Below the pieces are notes generated by a model, which did not search any database, was not told the origin of the DNA, and worked only from the letters and a program-made list of their open reading frames with translations. A stretch of DNA of 64,000 nucleotides. Origin: Istiophorus platypterus. Its lineage: Eukaryota > Chordata > Actinopteri > Istiophoriformes > Istiophoridae. Positions within the stretch are counted from its first letter, which is position 1, and each line of letters opens with the position of its first letter. The stretch covers positions 17,859,501 through 17,923,500 of the forward strand of contig CM029115.1 of the NCBI GenBank assembly GCA_016859345.1. Reading direction: 5' to 3'. The position numbers and the translations under genes were made by a program. Shown piece by piece: positions 11,001 to 22,427 of the stretch.

Positions 11001-11249
11001 ATGGGGAGAAGGGATAAAACCCAGCAAAGCATAAAGATGTTTTCTCGTTTTTACATTTTTTTTATCGTTGTAATTTGACTCCCTTGGCCCCCAGTTGATG
11101 TTTTATTGTTTTTCCCTATGGGAAAACCATTTTAAGATTTTTTTTTTTAATTTATTTTACTCAACCAGAAAATTTGATAACAAGAGCAATGAAATTCTAA
11201 TGTTGCCTATTTCTCCCTCTACCCATTCCTCTCTCATATTTCCCTGCAG
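7088..11249 (+). other. ipo11: ipo11 intron 1
   Basis: 4162 bp. The 5' end is CpG-rich and continuous with the promoter; the rest is AT-rich. At about 9455-9930 there is a diffuse stretch with repeated tttacatgca-type motifs that looks like a decayed DNA-transposon repeat. No nested gene recognised. Confidence 0.6.
9455..9930. repeat. possible decayed fish DNA-transposon/MITE repeat
   Basis: Motifs of the type tttacatgcata at about 9465, gatgtttacatgg at about 9527 and gatgtttacatgcata at about 9908, together with aaccagaatagg-like segments, resemble a common teleost interspersed repeat. Edges are not defined and the terminal repeats are not clean. Confidence 0.3.
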
Positions 11250-11261
11250 ATATATCCAGCT

Positions 11262-11399
11262 ATGGATATGGACAGTGCCAGTTCAGTGGTGCTGCAGGCC
11301 TTAACCCAAGCTACTAGTCAGGACACAGCTGTGCTGAAGCCTGCAGAGGAGCAGCTCCGACAATGGGAGACCCAGCCAGGCTTCTACTCAGTCCTTCTG
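11262..11399 (+). CDS. ipo11: ipo11 exon 2 (first coding exon)
   Basis: The acceptor tttccctgcag ends at 11249, followed by 12 nt of 5' UTR, then residues 1-46 ending QPGFYSVLL. The donor gtgaggga starts at 11400. Downstream Met3 also has a good context. A perfect hairpin-forming inverted repeat starts 20 bp into the following intron. Confidence 0.95.
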
Positions 11400-14300
11400 G
11401 TGAGGGAAACTATAATAAATAAATTTAGATGTTAATGAATGGGGTTTATGTGGCTTACTGCAACATAAACCCCATTCATTAACATCTAAATTTAGTTGTT
11501 GGTTTTGTGTTATTTTTTTAATGCACCTTTGTTTTTATGTGAGTTCTGAGCTTTTATATGACTTTATTCAAATTGTGGTAACGGAGTGTATCCTTTTAGA
11601 TTAGTCATTAATAGGATTGGAATATTTTTCTTAACAATAGCAGAATGAGTGTTTATATATTGTGTTCATGTTTTAGAATTCATCCTGGCAGTTTTACTTA
11701 ATAACTGTGATCAAAGCAACAGATCAAAAAATGATGAGAGGCAGGGAAGTGGGGATTGATTTGTGTTAAAGTAGTTAGTTATTAAAATGTATTCACAGAT
11801 GTTTTAACCAGACTTGGTCTTTTTCAATGGGTAGGACCAAATGTGGTTGAAAACTCAGTGGAACAAGAAAGGTGATTCAACAGAGCTTAGTGTACAGTCA
11901 TCCTCTTTGCCCTGATTGGCAACTAATTTGGTGTATGTTTACCGCAAAGCCTGTACTCAGACATTGCAAGAAATGTGTTTGTTTACTGTCTCACCTTGGC
12001 TTAAGTGATCAGTTACATCTCTGTAATTTCATTAGAGAATGGCCCAGGATGTGTTCTGCCTCACTAAGCACAAAGAACTATTCCCTTCACAGGAAAATGT
12101 ATTATTTTATATATTTTTGTCATTAATACATCATGGAAAAATAGAGACAGACTATGACCTGTTTAGGTCAAATAGACTTATAAAAGAAGGTACATTTTCG
12201 AGCACCTATTCCATAGATATAGAATTGAAGCAAACTAATAGAAGCATGTGTAGCATTTCATTTGTCTGAATTCTGGCTTATTATGTAATTTTTACACAGT
12301 ATCAGCAATTTAAAATATGTAGTATAAGGGGATGTGTGTGGGGCACAAAGACTTGTTCCACCCTTTTTGTGAGTTTCTCACTTAGTTTAAGAGAATTATG
12401 TCTCTGTAGCTTCCTATGTATATGGTATAGGACGGACAGCATCACTAAATCCAATTTCAGCCAGGCAAGCTAAGTTCCAGTCTCACTAATGTGTTTAAAA
12501 AGAGTTTGGTGGGAGTGAATAGATTTTCACTTGCATATTCAATTAAATAGTTACAGCAGGTCTGATGGTCTTTTATTCCCCCGATTAAAACAGAGGGATG
12601 TCTTGTATACATATTAGTGCTAAAATCAAACCTAAAGCCTCTTTTCATATAACTCAAGTTTGTTCCCATACCACCAAAACCTGAAGATATGAGAGCCACG
12701 ATTTAAGTCTTTGCTATTACTATGCTAGTCTATATGGAGTTTCTGCCTTTGCTGTGAGTAGGAGAATGACTTTGAGAACTCTGCGACAGCCAGATTTTCT
12801 AGGGTTATAGCATCATTTTCCCTCTCAGAAATTTTAGCACTTATAAGAATTAAACCTACGTTAGTGTGTACAACTTCAACATGGGTGTGCCCTGTATTTT
12901 AATGGAGCAGCCCCTTAAAGTGTGGCTTGGTGGCACCACATCTGTGTCATTTCAATTTGGTTAGAGTTGTTTCCCTTTCTTTGGTATAGTATGGTTTAGT
13001 CTGAGCTGACACACATTACCCATTTAACAAAACAATCTGAACTAAGCTTATAATATAATATATGATATAATTTAATAAAATTGTATTTTTCTTCCCATAG
13101 AATATCTTCAATAACCACATGCTGGATGTGAACGTCAGGTGGCTGGCTGTGCTGTACTTCAAAAATGGCATCGACAGATACTGGAGGAGAGTAGCGCCTC
13201 AGTAAGTGCCTTCTTGCTTCCCTTTTTCCCCAATTTCTTTCAGCTTTTTTTCTCACTTTTCCATTTTAGGCTTATTCTTCTTGTTTCGTCTTTGCTCATC
13301 TTTATTCTCACATTCATTTTCTCATTCACTCTTACTCTGTCTCTATTCACACGTCTTAATCTCTCTGCCTGTTTTTGAGGCTTTGTCATTCTCTTCAGAT
13401 CTTTTTTGCAACAGATTTGTAGTTGCATTTTCTGTTTGGTCTCTATTCCTCATTGTGTTCATTTTTCCATTGTCTTTTTTCTTTACCAGTTATAGCTTAC
13501 ATCTGCAGTTCTGTCTTCACCAATTTTCACAGCTTTTGTGTTTCACTTTTTAACCTCCCATCCTGAATATTCAAATAGTTTTACTCTGATTTTATAGTTG
13601 GTTTATTCTTTTGTATCTCTTTTGTCTGGTGGCAGATTGGCTTTGAGTATTCAAAGCCTATGGTCTGTCTATGGGTACCTGACATGCTATCTTTTGCTAG
13701 ATTTTAACTGAAGATTGAATCTTAAATTTGGAGGACAGTGGCTGGCCAGAGTTTATCAGTTCTACCTCAGCACTCTGTGGCTGTTCTTTTGACTTTTTAA
13801 GATTAATGTTTTTTTTATTCTTCTTTCTAAAATTCTCTTCTCTTACCAGTGTTGTTTTATTCCTCTCAGTAGTTCAATAAACTTAATTTCATTTTCTAGA
13901 GTGCTGTGCAAGAGATTTTAGTCTTTGTGTAATTTATGTGATTACCTTTGGACCATTGCGATTAATCCAGGAGTTGGATACTGCATGGAACAGCACATTG
14001 TATATAGTGTTGTTATACAGAGCATAGGCTTTTTTATTTTTTAATAACTCTGACTAACTGGAATGCATTGCAACATGGGTTGCTACTAATAGTTATTTTC
14101 GTCAGTAGTCAATCTGCCAGTTGTTTTCCCGATTAGTCGGTCTATGTAATGTCTGAAAATAGAGAACAGTATCCATCCCAGTTTCTCTAAGTCCATAGTG
14201 ACTGCTTCAGATGTCTTGTTTTGTCTGACCAACAGTCCAGAAAGCCAAAGATACTCAGTTTACTCTGAATTCTTAGGTCCATTTTGATATTATTAATTGT

Positions 14301-17300
14301 TTGATTCCTGAGCAACTGGTCAACTGAAATTACATTACCTTTTTTGTGTGCTCCAGCACAAACATCTGCTTCTTAAATCACTTCTCCTGTTATTTTCTCC
14401 CCTTTCTTGCTTTTGTGATGGCATCCCCTTGTTTAACATTAATTTGAATGAGTACCGTTCAGATATCCATCTGCAAAGAAGGACAACTTATTTCAATTCA
14501 GCTTATCGAAACTTTGCATAAAGCAGTAACATTAGCATTATATCATAGGCAGAGCAGACAGCCAAACATAGCCAGATAGCAGGTTTCCAGCAAAGGTTTC
14601 TTCTTGTCTCCAAACATGAACACATTTTTGTCTTGCACCTTAGCTTCTTGAACGGACAACCAAACAAACTTTAAGGAGATAAAAGTATACTGCTAACGTC
14701 AGTTTTACGGGTTAGGTAGCTAATTAGCTGCTCTGCTTCAGCATATTAAACAGCATGTAAAGGTAGATGCTAGTGTCACTTTAGTCTGGTTAGATGCTGG
14801 TGTTGTCCCTACTCTTCAATACCACTTACAAAACACTGTCTACCCATGTCATGGTGGCTACAGTACACGTTTAATTACTTTGACTCTTGTTTGTATTGTG
14901 TCACACCAACACTATGGCAGTCTGCCAGCTGCTAGCATCAAACATAGACACTGACACGTCTGGGATGAAGAGGGGCATTTCTGATAAAGAGTAGTAGACG
15001 ATACTGGCTGCATCGACATTTTCATACTGCATAGCTGAAAAAGCACATGGGTAAGTAATATATAAGTAATAGGAAGAATAAAAATATTATTTAAAAGAAA
15101 AAAAATACTATATATCTACTTACTGCTGGCATAGCTTACTGAGCCAGAGTCTAATGAATCCATCAGTAATGTTTTTAGTTCTGACTGCACTTTTTCTGCT
15201 GTGATGCATCCAAATTTCTGCTGTGAAAAAGGTCAGCTGCTTTTTCATAACTTGAAAAAACCCCCACTCATTCTTTTTTTTATTAATGACATCCAGGACT
15301 GTGCCAAGGCTTGTCATTTGTCCATAATGTTGTCCATAATTATGAGAATGGAATTGTTGTATTAATTATCAATATTAACAGTATCGCTTGATTCTAAAAT
15401 TTGTTTGTATAGTGTCTTTCATACATGCTAGTGCAATTGAAAGTGCTTTACAGATGACTGAGAAGCAGATACTAAGACATTACAAATGGAAAAAGTAAAA
15501 CTAATCCGCATGAGAAATAAAAATAAAATGATAAACTCCCTAGAATATATGGAAATATAGAAACAGTCAAAAACCCAGTAAAATTGATAAAATATAAATA
15601 AAAAAAATTAGAGTTAGGAGGAAGATAAACTCTCCTTCCCAGTAATTTGTTTTCCCTCCTATCTCCTCTCCCCCTCCCCAAGGTTACTGCATGATTCATT
15701 CCTCACTCTTCAAAAAACATGTACCCATGTCTAGCTTCAGCAGTAGTTGAAATAGACAGTAAAAAGTTATACATTTATTGAAATATTGTATTAATGTACA
15801 GATTCACACTGTTATTTGCACACACACCCTATTCAGCTTTTGAAAAATCATTGTAGACTACAAGATGTGAGTTGGAGAAGAGCAGAAGGGTTTATCCAAG
15901 CTTTCTGATTAAATCAGGTCCTGTACTATAGAGTTTTACTCAGGGATTTAATTGATCTTATAATAGCTTGGCAGATTGATATCTTATTCATATCTTCACC
16001 ATATTATTTTGTGGTTTGTGTGTCAAGATTTTGAAATGAAGTTGTAAGGAGTTATTTGGGGTAGGAGCTGCATTCAGCAGTGCCAGGGCAGAGAGTGTAC
16101 TGTCCCATTCTCACCTTGAGCCAGAAATTCCTGGGTTTAAAAGTTGTTGCAGTTTTTCTATGTGAAAAATGCATGTGTCCTCCTGCATCGTTATGTTTAC
16201 CTTTGCCAGGGAGATTGTGTTTTCACCTGCTTGTTTATTGGTTTGTTTGTCAGTCAGCAGGGTTATGAAAAAGTACTGAACGCCTTTGCAACAAACTTGA
16301 TTGAGTGACCCCACTATATTTTGGAGCAGATCCAAATCATTTACTCTGAATTAGAATTTTTTTCTCTGAAGTCTGGTTTATGTTGTTTTCACATTGTCCA
16401 TGGCTGAAGTATGTGTTCTACTGAGAGCTATTCTAATGGCATCGGTCACGTTATTATTTCTCTCTTTAGTCCTATTTCTCTGTCTCTCTTTGTATGTGTA
16501 TGAAATTTGATTTAATAAAGCTGTTCCATGAAGAGCACATGTGCAGAAACTGCGTTAACTCTGCAAAACAAAAAAGTCTGAAAAGTGTGTTAGCACACAC
16601 AATGTCAAGTTAAAGCCCACTCCAAAATCAATTTGAGCAAATGTTGTTATTGAGGGGCATCATTCTTTTTAACTACATTGATTGATCTGTGCATGTTTTT
16701 CTGTGTGTCTGTTTTGTCTGTATTAAGTTCAGCTCTTGTTTTTGTCTCTCTAAAGAGGGACGGACAACATTACCTCTTCACTGCAGTTCATACTTCCTCT
16801 GAACATCTTTTTGGTTGGTTTGTTCACAGTGCATTATCAGAAGAAGAGAAGACGTCATTGCGTGCTGGTCTCATCACAAACTTCAATGAGCCTGTCAATC
16901 AGGTTAGTAGTGACAAAATGGGATGTACTATGAAAAAATAAAGAAAAATCTGTTTTAGCATCAGATACTAATCGAATGAAACTCACGGATTCTTATTACT
17001 TTGTATAAAACCATATAATTTAGAGGGAAATTGAACAAAAACATCATACCAATTTATGGCATGTTATAGTCCATTTCACATGTAGTTAACCTTTTTTTCT
17101 GCTGTATTGTACTGTACTTAAAGCTTTATTGATTTCCATCTGTATTGAATAATGGCCACTGTTTAAAAGACTTTCATCAAATCTTGTTTCGAACATTTTC
17201 CCTTCTGCATTAAAGGAATTAAGTGAGAGGAAGGGCTGAACCTTCAGAGGCCCTGTTGTTCTCATTAAGAGAGTGGTGTGAAGACAGGTCGTATGAAATA

Positions 17301-20300
17301 CATGGACTATGTTTTCCACACTGCCTTTGTATTTTAACTACCTGACACCAAAAAAAGACCCAGCAAAAAGAATTAGTTGGATCAGACCAGCTGTTCCATC
17401 CAAACAAACAAGTCTTATCACAGACAGAGGGAAGGAAAATAGCAGATTTTATTCTTGTCTTTAGGGGATTAAAAAGCAATAATGGATAAATGAAATCACT
17501 GTACTACCATTAGTCCCAGAGGGAGACATTAGTTATGGTAATAAATGCACTTTGGTGTACCATAGACACTCTGTTCCTGTAGAAAAGGAGATTTTTAATT
17601 AGTAAAATAATAGAGGCTTTGTACCCAACACTGGTACTAAGAAGGCTTTATTATATATTGCAGTCAGAATCCCAGTCATTTAGTGTAGTAGTTTTTATGT
17701 AATGATGATAGTTTTGAGTGCACATATTGGAATACATTACAACGACATCACTCACCATCCTGTTTTACAATCCCAACTGCCTTGTGTGCCAGGTTACTGA
17801 CACGAGCCCTGGACAAAGTAGGTCCAATCCTCTTAAGATGTATTGGCAATTGTATATTTTAGAGGTAAAGCTCATGGTGACTTACAGAACAAGTTTTAAT
17901 TTTTCCCTTAACTCAATCAGGCTGGAAAAGCATAGGAATAACATTCTTTGTTTGGGTTAAGAGTGAAATGAATTTTCTTTACTCTAAATGATTGAATAAT
18001 GGCAGAGTGAAATTAATGACATGTCTTGAATAACATGGTTGAAGTAGCCACAAAATTTAAAAAAAGTAATTAGGATTTAGTGATTAAAATTTCAATTTAA
18101 TATGTAGGCATAACATTTTTTTTTTTTTTTTTTACCAACAATTGCTCTATATAAACAGTATCCTTCCCAAGTTAAAATAGTTTACTAAAAGGTGCTTGAT
18201 AAGCCATTCATTGTATATCTCTCAGGAGAATGATGCAACAAACTAATTCAGGAATCAAGTGGAGTGTAATACATATTTCTGCGGGGACATGGACGGTTGC
18301 CCCGAATAGTGGCCATCCATCCTGGTTTCTACAGCTTGCATGTCCCTGAGGGACAGCTCTCTAATATCAGGACTGATAGGGTCCATATGGCAAGCAGTGA
18401 ATGCCATTTAAACACCATATGTCTCTAGTCAGAACCTCTCCATGTCTAATCATAACTCCAGAAGGGGTTGTGCACGTTTGTTTGTTAGTGTGGGTGTGGG
18501 TCCATTGTGTGGACAGTTGACAATTAGAAGTTGTATAACTTAAGCAAATTTTGTGAACTCACCTGGCTTCCTTAGAAAACACAATGACGTATTGATACTT
18601 GAAAATTAATTCTTCATGCTCACAGATGTTTTCTCATGTCTAACTGATTGTCGGTAGAACTGTAAAAATGATAATCAGATCAAAAGAGTTAAAGGTGAAC
18701 TAGTTGCTATTGTTGCTTTAATCTTTGTAATACAGTTGAAGTCAGACGTTTACATACACTTAAATTGAATTCATTAAACCTAATTTTTAACCAGTCCACA
18801 AATTTCATGTTTGCAGACTGCAGTTTTTGCAAGTTGGTTAGGACATCTACTTTGTACATGACACAAGTAATTTTCCATTAGTTGTTTACAGACTATCTCA
18901 ATTTAAATTTACTATATCACAGTTCCAGTGGGTCAGAAGTTTAAATGCACTAAGCTGATTGTGCCTTTAAACAGCTTAGAAACCTCCAGAAAATTATGTC
19001 ATGTCCTTTGTAGCTTTTGATAGGCTCATTTGCATAATTTGAATCAATTGGCGGTGTACTTGTGAATGTATTTTAAGACCCTACCTCCAAACTCAGTTAC
19101 TCTTTGCTTGACATTATAAGAAAATCAAAAGGAATCAGCCAAGACCTAAGAAAAAAAACGTGGACCTCCGCAAGTCTGTTTCATCCCTGGAAGCGATTTC
19201 CCAATGCCTTTGATGTGAAAAATGCAAATCAATCCGAGATCAACAGTAAAGGATTTTTTTTTTTTTTTTAATGCTCACGGAAACATACAGAAAAGTATCT
19301 CTAGCCATTCTAAAAGAAAAGAGTCACAAATAGGTCTTTAAATGGCCAATGACTCAAACCACATTTCCAGAGTTGTGGCAAGATGGCTGAAGGTATTGGA
19401 GTGGTCATCACAAAGCCCTCACCTCAGTCCAATGAAAAAATTGCAGGTAGAAATGAAAAAGCCTGTGTAAGTAAGGAGGCCTACAATTCCACTGGTTCTG
19501 TCAGGAGGAATGGGCGAAAATTTAAAGGCATTGCTACCAAATACTAGCAAAGTGACTAGCTTGGGCTGGCTCAAACAGTGGCAGAGGCAGCTAGCTGTGG
19601 AACTTCTTCTGGCGACCTCAGGCAAATTGTTAAGTAGCCAAGCTACGTATAACGTTTTAGTTCTATAATTACCACTTGTTTTTAAGGTTATTTAAGGGTG
19701 TTTTAGTAGTGTGGGAAGGGAGAGCAGCTGGGAGATTAGAGCACAATCCTATGCCAGATAGTTAAGTAGTTTTTACTTTGCCATGTGTATTGCAGTGCTT
19801 GTACTGGGTTGTTTGACAGGAAAGTATTAAATTGCAGTGCCTCCAATAGAGGGTGATAGCATGCCGTGTTTAAGTGGTTTCTTCTAAGCTAGGAATCTAT
19901 CTCTGGGTTTACCTGTGTAGTGGATTTCATACTAGTGGGGATTTTTTGGTTGGTTGTGGCAGTTATCTCTTTTTGTAACCCTCCTCCATTTTAATGAATT
20001 GTATTTAACAATAATAAAGATTATCATTGTATTTTGCATATCTGCATTTTGTGGTTATTTTGCTGCTTAATATCTTGATATTTATATCAATTGACTATGT
20101 CAGTATCAGTTGTCACACTCCTGCTGCTTAGTTATCACAAAACCTGCAACTGTAGTGTCACTACCTGCCAGTGCCACTAGGGGATCACGTTGTCTCTGCT
20201 TCATCCCAAGTGTAAATACTTCTCCTAACAGCTGAAAGGCCGAAAGCCTCCGATGCCTTGTCATTTTGCACTCTGCAGCTTTTGTACCTGCTGATGGTGC

Positions 20301-22382
20301 TGCAGGTTTTGTTGCTAGACCTGTAAGTGTTCTGCTGATCAGGGTCTGAAATTAAAAAAAAAAAAAAAAAAGAAAAAGAATAAAGTGAAGATTAAAAAAA
20401 CTAAAGGGCATGGAATTAATATTGATCCAGTCATATGATCATGTTTTAAACTCTGAAAGCTAATAGTGTTTCAGTGGCAAGTAAACACAGTTACCTTCAA
20501 TCAACTGCATTAAAAAAAGAAAAAAGATATCAATCTATACTCAGGTCAATGCCATTTATTTCTTTTCTTGGCATTGCCACACAACAAACTGATATGAATC
20601 AAATGGTGTTATCACCACATACTTTATTTGATAGATTTTGATCAAACATGTCATACAGTATATATTAAACTACTGTAATAAAAATAGTTGAAAGCCCCTG
20701 TTAGTATCATTTACAGTTTAACTGTTTATTTGGTAACTTTGGCTCGTATTAGGGCCATTAACTTTTTTCTACCATTATTCATTGAGTAATGGTATGCTCC
20801 TTACTATATCACAATTCAGATCAACGTTACTGCAAGTTACAGCCTCCATAATGACTAAAATGTTAAATCAACACCTCCATAACTCAGATTAAACAAAATC
20901 TGAACATTTTTACCTTAGAACAGGAATTTGTGACAGGACTTTAGACAGCATTGCTTTCAGCTGAATCACCCAGTACATTGGCAATTTAGTGTATATCTGT
21001 CATTACCATTGAAATCCACTGTGTGGATACAGTAAACTACATCTCTTGATTTTAGATGTTTATATTAATACTGTATTTAATGTATGTAGAACTGTAAAAA
21101 GCAGTAGAAGTATCTCGGCTAAATGTGTGAACTACAGCTGTCCAATCAATCATGCTTATGATGTGGAAAATTAGCCGTTAAAGGTGGTTTTAAAACAGTA
21201 ACAGGGGCTTAAATCATTACAGTGTCTACTAACTGCTAAAGTATAAAAGGTCCTTGTCAGGACGCTTTTCCTCCTCATTTAACTTAAATGATCAGATGTC
21301 TCACCCATAGCTCACAAAGAAATGGGCAGACTTGAATTAGAATTGCTCAGCTAGTGAATTTGATGTATGTTTCAAGTCAAACTGTGACAAAGTCACAGGG
21401 CATTTCAGACACAGTTTTGGAATATCAGTAAAATCTATGAGCATGCAACACTCCTGCTTATGCATTCTCTTTGAAAAGTAACTTGATTCATGCTAATAAA
21501 ACCGTATAAGTATAGTATGTAGTGTATTATGTGTGATAGTTTCATATTTGTGTCTTATTTATCCTAAATACTCCATTTTAAGTGAGACATTAAAATGGAA
21601 TTATATTGTCAAGAGATCTGAATTTTACATATGTAATAAAATACCCACCATGTTTCCTGTGGCATAATCACCTTCTGCTGTGTTTATACTTTGCCTCTGG
21701 TCATAATTTTTTTCTCTGTGTTTTTCCAACAGATAGCGACCCAGATTGCAGTACTGATAGCCAAGGTGGCCCGTCTGGACTGCCCCAGGCAATGGCCAGA
21801 GCTCATCCCCATTCTGCTTGAGTCTGTGAAGGGTCAGGATGGCCTGCAGCAGCATAGAGCGCTGCTAACCTTCTATCATGTCACCAAAACTCTAGCGTCC
21901 AAACGTCTGGCGCAAGACAGGCGGCTTTTCCAGGATGTAAGTAGACACTTTTAGTCATTTGTTTTGTCTCTACTCTAAGATTGACATCTTTAAAACCTCC
22001 TTTATCATTCTTAGTTATTCGGTATCCCTCTCTGCATTTTTATCCTCCACGCTATATGCAGTAACTGTGTACACCTGAATACAAGGTGACTGTAGGTCAA
22101 GAAGTAAAGAAAAATAAAACTTTAGCTCTATCTTCTGAACTTTGCTGCTTTTTTAGTTATTTTCTTTTTTCTCCTCTTGTGCCCCCTGACTTTGTCATGT
22201 TCATTTTTTCAGTTACTTTTTTTTTTTTCCTGCAAAACCTTTTGAATATCAATAGATGAATAGTAAGATTGTCTTGAGAGTCTCAGGTTTTTCAGTTTCA
22301 TATTTTGCCTGTAGGAGATGCTCTTTAGCTACTGTAAGAGACACTTAAAATACAAGATTAATAGCAGCCAGATTCTCTGTGC

Positions 22383-22427
<45 letters not shown>

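Larger units (their letters stand above)
13202..16829 (+). other. ipo11: ipo11 intron 3
   Basis: 3628 bp. It opens with a long T/C-rich stretch (about 13210-13560). It contains a common teleost interspersed repeat at about 14090-14335 and another repeat-like stretch at about 15395-15480. No nested gene. Confidence 0.6.
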
